Made by a program: the position numbers and the translations under genes | Notes under the pieces: model-generated | The model's input: the letters and a program-made list of their open reading frames with translations, nothing else | Databases searched by the model: none | What the model was told of the DNA's origin: nothing | Part shown: positions 34,246-41,373 of the stretch, piece after piece | Layout: the number at the start of each line of letters is the position of its first letter | Position numbering within the stretch: the stretch's first letter is position 1 | Source of the DNA: Corynebacterium sp. HMSC036D02 | Lineage (GTDB): Bacteria; Actinomycetota; Actinomycetes; Mycobacteriales; Mycobacteriaceae | Reading direction: 5' to 3' | Assembly: GCF_001836165.1 (NCBI RefSeq) | Contig: NZ_KV827680.1 | Location: forward strand, 1 to 64,000 | Length of the DNA stretch: 64,000 nucleotides

Positions 34246-35106
34246 ATGGATACCCAAGCTGTCGTGGAATGGTTCGATGCCCATGAGCGCCCCCTGCCGT
34301 GGCGCCGGCCGGGTACCTCGGCGTGGGGTGTGCTCTTAAGCGAGGTTATGAGCCAACAAACCCCGGTCGCTCGCGTGGCCCCACAGTGGGAGGAGTGGAT
34401 GCGGCGCTGGCCCACCCCGCACGACCTCGCGTCGGCGTCCAAAGCAGATGTGCTGCGCGCCTGGGGAAAGCTGGGCTACCCGCGCCGCGCGCTGCGCTTG
34501 TGGGAGTGCGCGAAGGAGATTGGTGAGGGGGAGGTTCCGGAGGACGTCGCCAAGCTCTTGGCGTTACCGGGGATCGGTGAGTACACCGCCCGTGCTGTGG
34601 CCTGTTTCCATTTTGGCCACAACGTTCCGGTGGTGGATACCAACGTTCGCCGCGTCTATGCCCGCGCAGAGGAGGGGCGCTTCCTCGCGCCACCTCCCGC
34701 AAGACGCGAGCTGGCGCAGGTAGAATCCCTGCTTCCGGAAGAGAACGGCCCGCGCTTTTCCGCCGCACTCATGGAACTCGGCGCCTTGGTGTGCACGGCC
34801 AAGACCCCGGACTGTGCCGCCTGCCCCATCAAGTCCACGTGCGCTTGGCAACTCGCGGGCTGCCCGGAGCCCAGTGAGGAGGAGGCCGCGCGGGCTAAGA
34901 AACGCGTGCAAAAGTTCACCGGCACGGACCGGCAGGTGCGGGGGCTGCTTCTCGACGTCCTCCGCGCCACCCCTCATCCCGTCGAGCAATCCGCGCTCGA
35001 CGCGGTATGGCCAGATGCGGCGCAGCGCTCGCGTGCACAAGCCTCACTGCTCGAGGATGGATTGATGGATATCAACGACGAGGGTTTGTTCCACCTGCCG
35101 CACTAG
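34246..35106 (+). CDS. mutY: A/G-specific adenine glycosylase
   Basis: MutY removes adenine mispaired with 8-oxoguanine. The 286-residue protein has LPWRRPGTSAWGVLLSEVM, the SEVMSQQT motif with catalytic Glu, the helix-hairpin-helix LPGIGEYTARAV with the catalytic Asp in VVDTNVRR, and the iron-sulphur cluster cysteines in CTAKTPDCAACPIKSTC. It lacks most of the C-terminal 8-oxoG recognition domain of long MutY forms, as is usual for Actinobacteria. A GTG two codons upstream is also possible. The 3' end overlaps the convergent ThrE-like gene by 35 bp. Confidence 0.93.
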   Translation: MDTQAVVEWFDAHERPLPWRRPGTSAWGVLLSEVMSQQTPVARVAPQWEEWMRRWPTPHDLASASKADVLRAWGKLGYPRRALRLWECAKEIGEGEVPEDVAKLLALPGIGEYTARAVACFHFGHNVPVVDTNVRRVYARAEEGRFLAPPPARRELAQVESLLPEENGPRFSAALMELGALVCTAKTPDCAACPIKSTCAWQLAGCPEPSEEEAARAKKRVQKFTGTDRQVRGLLLDVLRATPHPVEQSALDAVWPDAAQRSRAQASLLEDGLMDINDEGLFHLPH

Positions 35107-36388
35107 GCACGTGCGAGAAGTCGATGAGGTGACCGAAGGTCCAATCGCGGTCAGTCAGCAGGCGAGCGAGGATGAGCCCGCAGCCAATGGCCGCCACGGC
35201 CATCGAAGCGGTGGCGAAGTTGTTCAACGCCTGGTCCATGTTGCCCACATTAAGGTGGTAAACGGTGCGGAACATGGAGGTTCCTGGGATCATGATGACG
35301 GACGCCGGCACCGTCGTGGTGATGCGCGGTAGATGCGCGCGCTTGGAGGCCACCGCACCCAAGAGCCCCACGATGAGACCGCCGGCGAACGCGCCGACGT
35401 AGCTTGTGGCCCCGACCCCGATAAGGATCAGGCGTACGAGGTTGGCCACCGTTCCCACCGCGGCCGCTACGAGCACCATCCGGCGCGAGGAGTTAAAGAG
35501 GAACGCGAATCCGGAAATGCCCAGGAAGCTGGCCGCCGCGGCGGCGAGGTACCACACGGGCGCATAGTCCGGGATTCCCGGTTCCGGGGTGAGCTCCGTG
35601 GTCCAGCTGACCAGAGCCACGGTAAAGGTCGCAGCGGTGATCACGGTCAGCGCGTAGGTCAGGCGGGACAGCCCGGCCTCGAAGTCGAAGCGCGCGAGGT
35701 CAATGAGCGCGGAGAACAGCGGGAAGCCGGGAATGAGGAAAAGTACGGCGGCCACATAGCCTGAGGAAAACTCCGACGGGTCCGCCACTCCGGCGGCGGC
35801 TACGGCCTCGGTGGTGAAGAAGTACACGAGGCTAGCCACCGTTCCAGCCGCCACGATGCAGCCCAGCTGGTGAACGTGCTTGCCGTGTAGGACCGCGCGG
35901 GTGAGCTGGCCACAAAAAGCGGCGAGAGCCACCAGCAGAATCGCCAGCGGCGTAAAAAAGTTCAGGACCGCGAAAGAGGCGCACGCAATCGCTGCCGCGG
36001 CCGCCAAGAACCAACGATTCCACCGCTTGACCACCCTCGACTCGATGGAATCAAGCATCTCCGTGAGCTCTTCAGCCGTAATGCCCGCGTACAGCCTGTG
36101 ATGGGTAAGGTCCTCCAGCGCCTCAATGCGGGAGGCGTCGACGGCGGGTGAATGCTGCTGGGCCACCACGGTGCGAAACTCGCGGCCGCGGTGAAACGTG
36201 CATGTTATCTGGGTGACGCCGACGTTGGCGTCGAGCCGATCAAAGCCGAGCGCGCGGGCGGCACGCTTCATGCCGCGCAGCACGCGGTAGCCGGACGTTC
36301 CCGCACCCATGAGCATCATGCCTAGGCGCAGGACGACGTCGGCCTCGTACCCCATGCGGACATAGTCGCTGTTGGGGTGAGAAGTCAT
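35072..36388 (-). CDS. ThrE-family (DUF1212) membrane protein, second copy
   Basis: The 438-residue protein has the two-part ThrE architecture: an N-terminal soluble domain (to about 130) with LRLGMMLMGAGTSGYRVLRGM and DANVGVTQITCTFHRG, then about 10 membrane segments including VIMIPGTSMFRTVYHL. It is a distant paralogue of ThrE at 16.4 kb and probably exports amino acids or related metabolites, but the substrate is unknown. Its ATG overlaps the stop of the upstream DUF4236 gene as TAATG, so the two are coupled. Confidence 0.85.
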   Translation of the reverse strand: MTSHPNSDYVRMGYEADVVLRLGMMLMGAGTSGYRVLRGMKRAARALGFDRLDANVGVTQITCTFHRGREFRTVVAQQHSPAVDASRIEALEDLTHHRLYAGITAEELTEMLDSIESRVVKRWNRWFLAAAAAIACASFAVLNFFTPLAILLVALAAFCGQLTRAVLHGKHVHQLGCIVAAGTVASLVYFFTTEAVAAAGVADPSEFSSGYVAAVLFLIPGFPLFSALIDLARFDFEAGLSRLTYALTVITAATFTVALVSWTTELTPEPGIPDYAPVWYLAAAAASFLGISGFAFLFNSSRRMVLVAAAVGTVANLVRLILIGVGATSYVGAFAGGLIVGLLGAVASKRAHLPRITTTVPASVIMIPGTSMFRTVYHLNVGNMDQALNNFATASMAVAAIGCGLILARLLTDRDWTFGHLIDFSHVPSAAGGTNPRR

Positions 36389-36558
36389 TAGCGCCAGCGT
36401 CCCCGGAAGTTCAGACCGCCGGGCAGGTTGACCCACATGCCGCCGCGGGAGTTAAAGGTCACGGGGCCGACCTTCGTCGACATCGACGCACCGGAGCCGG
36501 AAACGTTGATCCAGCTGTTCTTTCCGGTCTTCTTGCGCTTACGAAAATAGATTCCCAT
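36388..36558 (-). CDS. DUF4236-type mini-protein
   Basis: The 56-residue product begins MGIYFRKRKKTGKNSWINVS and contains GSGASMSTKVGP, close to the short conserved DUF4236 module (MGxRFRKsxKxG...lNxSksGxSxS) found in phages and bacteria. It is very basic. TAAGCT lies 7 nt before the ATG (36566-36571). The stop overlaps the next gene start. Function unknown. Confidence 0.75.
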   Translation of the reverse strand: MGIYFRKRKKTGKNSWINVSGSGASMSTKVGPVTFNSRGGMWVNLPGGLNFRGRWR

Positions 36559-36565
36559 GCGCGCT

Positions 36566-36571
36566 AGCTTA
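36566..36571 (-). promoter_or_regulatory. -10 element for the DUF4236-ThrE-like pair
   Basis: TAAGCT on the minus strand ends 7 nt before the ATG at 36558; the same hexamer serves the carbonic anhydrase gene. Confidence 0.5.
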
Positions 36572-36608
36572 GCGCAGCGAAGTCGCTGCACCCCAGCGAA
36601 AGAAGGAT

Positions 36609-36614
36609 TAGTCT
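36609..36614 (+). promoter_or_regulatory. -10 element of lipase gene
   Basis: TAGTCT ends 6 nt before the ATG at 36621. Confidence 0.45.
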
Positions 36615-36620
36615 AACGAC

Positions 36621-37847
36621 ATGAAACTGATCTCTCCCCGCGCCCTCCTAGCCGCCCTCGCACTCGCGGCTACCGCACTGGCACCCGCAGTGGCATCGGC
36701 GGCGCCCGGCACGCCGGTCTCCTCGCATCCGATCGATCACGTGGCTGCCATCTCCGGAGTCAAAGCCGAGAAGATTTCCTACGAATCCACCCTCATGGAC
36801 GGCCGCCTCACCACCGTCACGGGTGTCATTTACGAGCCTTCCGCTGCGTGGAACGGCCCAGGTGAGCGCCCCACCATCGTCTTCGCACCCGGTACCCGCG
36901 GCGCGGGTGATCAGTGTGCACCGTCTAATGCCGCACAATCGGTGGGCAACCTCGCTCTGGGTCCGGCCAACCAGGTCACCCTCAATATGAACTACGAGTA
37001 CGCGCTCTATCAATACGCCGCGCAACAGGGCGTGCGCGTGGTCACGACGGACCTGGTTGGTCTCGGCACGCCAGGTCACCACACCTACGTCAACCACGTT
37101 GAGGAAGCGCACGCGGTTCTCGACGCCGCCCGCGCCACCCTCCGCCACGTCAACGCGCCGGCCGATGCCCCCGTTGGCTTCGCCGGCTATTCCCAGGGTG
37201 GCGGCGCCGCCGCGGCCGCAGCCGAGTACGCGGCAACCTATGCTCCTGAGCTCAACGTCAAAGGCACCTACGCCGGCGCCCCACCGGCTGATCTCTTCGA
37301 GGTTATGAACGCGGTCGATGGCTCCTCCATCGTTCACGTTTTGGGCTATGCCATCAACGGCTATGCGGAGCGCAGCCCTGATTTTTATAACGAGATCGTC
37401 ACCGAGATGAACCCGCGCGGCATGCACTTCCTCGCCAGTGCCGCCCACGCCTGCATCGGCGATTCGATCGCGACGTGGGGCTTTACCCATACCAGCCAGC
37501 TGACCAAGACGGGTGAGTCCTTCGGCGAGCTCGTCCGACGCAAGCCAGCCGCCGCCCAGATGCTCGCGGAGCAACGACTGGGCCAGCGTGCCCTCAACGC
37601 CCCGATGTTGGTCATGAACTCCCCCACCGATGACCTCATCCCCTACGAGCAGTCCCGCACGATGGCGGGCAACTACTGCTCACTCGGCGGCACCGTCCAG
37701 TTTGAGGCCGCGAACCCCGTCGATATTCTCCCCCGCTCTGGGGCTAACCACGCCGTTGGCATCATCAGCTCGGTTCCACGCGGCGTGGATTATCTGATTG
37801 ACCGCTTCAAGGATGTCCCTGCACCCTCTAACTGCCAAGCTTCCTAA
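36621..37847 (+). CDS. Secreted lipase (LIP family)
   Basis: The 408-residue protein has a Sec signal peptide (about 1-28) with a probable cleavage in VASAAPG. The mature part is an alpha/beta hydrolase of the secretory lipase family common in Corynebacterium: nucleophile Ser in GYSQGGGAA near 193, Asp in NSPTDDLIPY and His in GANHAVGI. VVTTDLVGLGTPGHHTYVN is a family segment. It is expected to hydrolyse esters or triglycerides outside the cell, useful to a skin- or mucosa-dwelling, lipid-using species. Confidence 0.88.
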   Translation: MKLISPRALLAALALAATALAPAVASAAPGTPVSSHPIDHVAAISGVKAEKISYESTLMDGRLTTVTGVIYEPSAAWNGPGERPTIVFAPGTRGAGDQCAPSNAAQSVGNLALGPANQVTLNMNYEYALYQYAAQQGVRVVTTDLVGLGTPGHHTYVNHVEEAHAVLDAARATLRHVNAPADAPVGFAGYSQGGGAAAAAAEYAATYAPELNVKGTYAGAPPADLFEVMNAVDGSSIVHVLGYAINGYAERSPDFYNEIVTEMNPRGMHFLASAAHACIGDSIATWGFTHTSQLTKTGESFGELVRRKPAAAQMLAEQRLGQRALNAPMLVMNSPTDDLIPYEQSRTMAGNYCSLGGTVQFEAANPVDILPRSGANHAVGIISSVPRGVDYLIDRFKDVPAPSNCQAS

Positions 37848-37865
37848 GGGCTTAGTGCAGAGGCT

Positions 37866-38699
37866 CTAGTGCAAACCGCCCAGGGATGCGAATGGCTCCT
37901 CGGCCTGGATGTCGTGCAAGGGCACGCGCACCCAAGGCGAATCACTGTGTGCGAGCAGCTCGGTGAGCCGTTGCGATTGATCCTTCATCGCAGCGGTGAC
38001 GTCGGGCTCACCATCACTCGCCCAGATCATTCGGCCCCACCAGAAACTTGCGGCTACGTCAGCCCACGACACGAAGTAGCGCTGCAGGGTCGCCACGGCC
38101 TTGTCCGAAATCTGAAGGAACTCTTCTGGAGAGATCCACCCCAGCTCCGTTGCCGGGCCACCAACGTTGTGAACACGGATTATGTCCCATGCGCGCGTAG
38201 TGGTGGGCAGTGCCGGGGCCGCTGCTTTGGCAAAGCCCTCCGAGCGCAACATCCTTACGAGGTAGCGGAACTTATGTTCACCACGACGCGGATCCGCGCC
38301 TTGGGCAATAAAGAAGTCTTTGATGAACTCGACCTTTTCCTCCACTTCCGCATCTAGCTCGCGCTCGGGGACGTCCTTCACGGCGTATGCGAGGGGTAAA
38401 ACCAGGTCATTTTCCACGTGCTGGCCACCTTCGAGCAGAGCATCAATAACCTGATACGCTTCCTGTGCACCAGTGACCCCCCAGTTTTGCTCGAGAGATG
38501 TTTTGTAGTACTTGGCCGCCCTTGCGTTGATGGCCTCAACCCCTAGCGGGGTCGCAAACGCCTTATTGCTCTTGTACACCATTCCCCAAGAGTGGCGGCG
38601 CACCTCATCTTTGCTCGGCGCCGGCTCCGGCCACGGGAACTTTGTAAGGCGGTAGATCCAAGTATCATCAAACTTTGCTGGCGTGAACGTTGAGCTCAT
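37866..38699 (-). CDS. DUF1266-like protein
   Basis: The 277-residue cytoplasmic protein has the C-terminal pattern of DUF1266 proteins: AWDIIRVHNVGGPATELGWIS, then Q-R-Y-F-V-S-W-A-D-V-A followed by SFWWGRMIW. No membrane segment or catalytic motif is evident. I prefer the ATG at 38699, which has TACGTT 8 nt upstream; a GTG two codons earlier is possible. It is divergent from two genes of unknown function. Role unknown. Confidence 0.7.
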   Translation of the reverse strand: MSSTFTPAKFDDTWIYRLTKFPWPEPAPSKDEVRRHSWGMVYKSNKAFATPLGVEAINARAAKYYKTSLEQNWGVTGAQEAYQVIDALLEGGQHVENDLVLPLAYAVKDVPERELDAEVEEKVEFIKDFFIAQGADPRRGEHKFRYLVRMLRSEGFAKAAAPALPTTTRAWDIIRVHNVGGPATELGWISPEEFLQISDKAVATLQRYFVSWADVAASFWWGRMIWASDGEPDVTAAMKDQSQRLTELLAHSDSPWVRVPLHDIQAEEPFASLGGLH

Positions 38700-38819
38700 A
38701 CCCACTCAACGTACCGAGGTTTCTGGCGCGGTTCCGTGGTGCCCCATCCATCACCCCTATGCTGGGGGGTGATCTACGCCATAATTCAGCACACCCAGTC
38801 ACAGTTTTTGATGGGTTGT

Positions 38820-38825
38820 TAGTCT
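38820..38825 (+). promoter_or_regulatory. -10 element for the gene at 38833
   Basis: TAGTCT ends 7 nt before the ATG at 38833. Confidence 0.5.
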
Positions 38826-38832
38826 CGTGTGC

Positions 38833-39393
38833 ATGACAGGACCCCAAATTGCATTGACAGACCGGCCAGATCTCGGTGCTGCACTTAAACGTGCTGGTGA
38901 TTCCGAGATTGTGCACGCTGCCGCCGCAGCCGTTGTAGAAGGCCTTGGTGTCGACGAAATTGTGCTGGAAGCCGCCGCCACGAAAGCAAGCGGGGTGGAT
39001 GGTGCCGCGTTTGTCACCAACCGCAGGATCCTCGTGACCGCCGATAAGAAGGATCCAACTCATTTTGAGTTCCTTGAACTTGACAACCTAGGCAACGTCA
39101 CAGTTCTGCCCTACCAGGATGGCTGGGCCGTCGTGGCTCAGCTCTACAACACATACAAAGTGTGGAGCGGGTTCACGGAAAAGGCCGCGCGTCGCGTGCA
39201 GTTTGCCGCCCAGTGGGCCCTGACCGCAGGCCGGGAGGCACGAACGGAGGCCTCGCGCACGGTGTCTTCGGAGGAACTTTTTAAACGGTGGAAAGAAAAC
39301 AAGCACCGTCTCAATCGCGACAGCGTAGAAGCGCGTGTTGAGTCGATGCGCTCCCTGTATTCCGACATTGATTCACGGTGGTGGACTGAATAA
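38833..39393 (+). CDS. Hypothetical protein, possible PH-like fold
   Basis: The 186-residue protein has no signal or membrane segment. AAFVTNRRILVTADKKDP followed by FEFLELDNLGNVTVLP resembles the strand pattern of bacterial PH-like domains (TNRRL-type), which is a weak fold guess. The C-terminal third is charged and helical (FKRWKENKHRLNRDS). Its stop overlaps the start of the next gene as TAATG, so the two are coupled. Confidence 0.72.
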   Translation: MTGPQIALTDRPDLGAALKRAGDSEIVHAAAAAVVEGLGVDEIVLEAAATKASGVDGAAFVTNRRILVTADKKDPTHFEFLELDNLGNVTVLPYQDGWAVVAQLYNTYKVWSGFTEKAARRVQFAAQWALTAGREARTEASRTVSSEELFKRWKENKHRLNRDSVEARVESMRSLYSDIDSRWWTE

Positions 39394-40253
39394 TGAGCCG
39401 ACTTGCATACCCGGGTTCGCCCGATCACCTTAACGGGGCGGAAGACACGTCACACATCAAAGAAGGCCAGACAGTTGCGGATAATGGCTACCGCCATTTC
39501 ATCAAGCATGGCTCACTACTAGACCCAGGCGCGGCTTCGAAGAATGCATCGGGCACTGCCTCCACGTCGAACCCCACCGCGGGCACGACAGGTGTCCACA
39601 CCGATGGCCCGAAGCAAGGCCTCAGTGTAAAGAAGCAGCTGTTGCTCCTTCCGCTAGTAATCGCGGTCATCGTGGTGGTAGCGATTGGTTACGTCGCAGC
39701 TAAAGACGCTCTCTTTGGTGACAAGTCTGAGGATTCGGCCGCTCCTGCGCAGCCCGCCGCTGAAGCACCTGCCGATTCCGGGGCTTCCAACGGTGACACC
39801 GACGGCGCGACCGGTGGCGATTCTGCTGGCGACGCTCAAAGCGGCCTCACCCCCGCCGACCAAGCACCCGAGCCGATTGCTGACTTCGTGGAAGTGTGCA
39901 CAGATTATGAAGTGATGTTCAGCTACTACGGCGCGGATAACTCCCCTGCCCCAGAAGCGAAAGGCATCAACTGTTCCGTGGATACTACGAAAGCACCTGA
40001 GGTTGGTTACGTAGTCTTCACCGATGACCCTGCCGCCACCGCTGCCGTTCGTGACGGCAAACCCGTCTTGAAGGCCGCTGAGATTTCCGCAGAATCAACG
40101 CGCGGTTCCACATTCAAGGCCCAGCGATTGGAGGCCATGTTCACTGTTCAGGAAATCCTCCCTGACGATAAGGGCATCGTTGAGTACATGATCAAGAGTG
40201 ATGACCCTGAGGTGGCAAAGAAATCACTGGTAGATCTCGGCGTGGCCAAGTAA
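39393..40253 (+). CDS. Hypothetical membrane-anchored protein
   Basis: The 286-residue protein has a cytoplasmic N-terminal part of about 78 residues that starts MSRLAYPGSPDHLNGAEDTS and is Gly/Thr/Ser-rich, one membrane segment (about 82-102, LLLLPLVIAVIVVVAIGYVA), an acidic Ala/Gly/Asp-rich linker, and an extracellular domain from about 158 with two cysteines (VCTDYEVMF and INCSVDTT). It is coupled to the upstream gene. No family recognised; a secretion- or envelope-linked role is only a guess from topology. Confidence 0.72.
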   Translation: MSRLAYPGSPDHLNGAEDTSHIKEGQTVADNGYRHFIKHGSLLDPGAASKNASGTASTSNPTAGTTGVHTDGPKQGLSVKKQLLLLPLVIAVIVVVAIGYVAAKDALFGDKSEDSAAPAQPAAEAPADSGASNGDTDGATGGDSAGDAQSGLTPADQAPEPIADFVEVCTDYEVMFSYYGADNSPAPEAKGINCSVDTTKAPEVGYVVFTDDPAATAAVRDGKPVLKAAEISAESTRGSTFKAQRLEAMFTVQEILPDDKGIVEYMIKSDDPEVAKKSLVDLGVAK

Positions 40254-40281
40254 AACCGCATCGATTCGCCCACCGTTTTTC

Positions 40282-40322
40282 ATTTTCATTTAATTGTCAA
40301 TAGGCACCGGCGGTGATAGGCT
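40282..40322 (+). promoter_or_regulatory. Promoter and candidate operator of the CDF exporter gene
   Basis: TTGTCA (40294-40299) and TAGGCT (40317-40322) are 17 bp apart, and TAGGCT ends 6 nt before the ATG at 40329. ATTTTCATTTAATTGTCAAT (40282-40301) is a 20-bp imperfect palindrome with 7 of 10 paired positions that covers the -35 element, as expected for repression by a metal sensor. Confidence 0.55.
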
Positions 40323-40328
40323 GAGTGC

Positions 40329-41219
40329 ATGGCACACGAGCACCACGACCACGATCACTCCAGCACGCCGCTGCGCGCACTTATAATCGCGCTGAGCATT
40401 ACCGGCACCGTCTTCTTCGCGGAGTTGATCGGCGGCTGGTTGGCGGGTTCGATGGCGCTGATGGCGGATGCGATGCATATGCTTTCCGACGCCGCCGGGC
40501 TCATCATTGCGGTGATCGCGGTGTTGATTGGGCGTCGACAAGCATCAGCCCAGGCCACATACGGCTACCGGCGAGTGGAGGTGCTTGCGGCGCTGGCAAA
40601 TGCGGTGATGGTGCTGGCGATCTCGGTGTGGATTGTCGTCGAAGCGGTGCGCCGCCTGCAGAACCCGGCCGAGGTGCAGGGCGAGGCAATGCTGATCATC
40701 GCGGTGATCGGTCTCGTGGCGAATGCGCTATCGGCGTGGGTGCTCCACCGGCACCGCGAATCCTCGATCAACGTGGAGGGCGCGTTCTTGCACGTGCTGG
40801 TGGATTTGCTCGGTTCGGTCGCCGTGATTGTGGCGGGCATCGTGGTGCTGACCACGGGGTTTGTGGCGGCGGACGTGATCGCCTCCCTCGTGATCGCGGC
40901 GATGGTGCTGCCGCGTGCCTGGCAGCTCATGCGTTTGTCGGCGAGCGTGCTACTCGAGCAGGTTCCGGCGGGCTTCGACGCCAGCGTGATCGAGCCCGCA
41001 CTGCGGCAGGTCGACGGCGTTGCCGATATTCACGACCTGCACCTATGGAGCCTGGACGGAGTAAACGTGCTTACGACCGTGCATATCGTGCGCGACGGCA
41101 CCGTCGACACCGGCCCACTGTTGGATGCCGCCCAGCACGCCCTGCGCGAACACGGCATCGAGCACTCCACCATCCAGATCGAGCACCCGGAGCACGAATC
41201 CCACGAGACAGTGTGCTGA
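40329..41219 (+). CDS. Cation diffusion facilitator (Zn/Cd/Co exporter)
   Basis: The 296-residue CDF transporter (CzcD/ZitB type) has a His-rich N-terminus (HEHHDHDHS), six membrane segments, and the transport-site motifs HMLSD in segment 2 and HVLVD in segment 5. The C-terminal cytoplasmic domain has DIHDLHLWSLDG, typical of the family. It exports divalent metal, most likely Zn2+, in exchange for protons and would oppose the importer at 22.3-25.1 kb. Confidence 0.92.
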   Translation: MAHEHHDHDHSSTPLRALIIALSITGTVFFAELIGGWLAGSMALMADAMHMLSDAAGLIIAVIAVLIGRRQASAQATYGYRRVEVLAALANAVMVLAISVWIVVEAVRRLQNPAEVQGEAMLIIAVIGLVANALSAWVLHRHRESSINVEGAFLHVLVDLLGSVAVIVAGIVVLTTGFVAADVIASLVIAAMVLPRAWQLMRLSASVLLEQVPAGFDASVIEPALRQVDGVADIHDLHLWSLDGVNVLTTVHIVRDGTVDTGPLLDAAQHALREHGIEHSTIQIEHPEHESHETVC

Positions 41220-41292
41220 TTCAGTTCTAATACTGGACCGGTCATGGTGTTAAAGAGGGATTAGATTCCGCCGCGCCCGATCGCGCAAAGAA

Positions 41293-41336
41293 AGCCCCGA
41301 ACCGCACGGAGTGTCACTCGCATGCGGTTCGGGGCT
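41293..41336. terminator. Bidirectional terminator between CDF gene and clpC
   Basis: AGCCCCGAACCGCA (41293-41306) pairs perfectly with TGCGGTTCGGGGCT (41323-41336) around a 16-nt loop. On the minus strand it is followed by a T-rich tract (TTTCTTTG), fitting termination of clpC, which ends at 41374. Confidence 0.8.
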
Positions 41337-41373
41337 ATTCCTTATGGGCCCAGTGTAGGGCCCGAGTCAGCGC

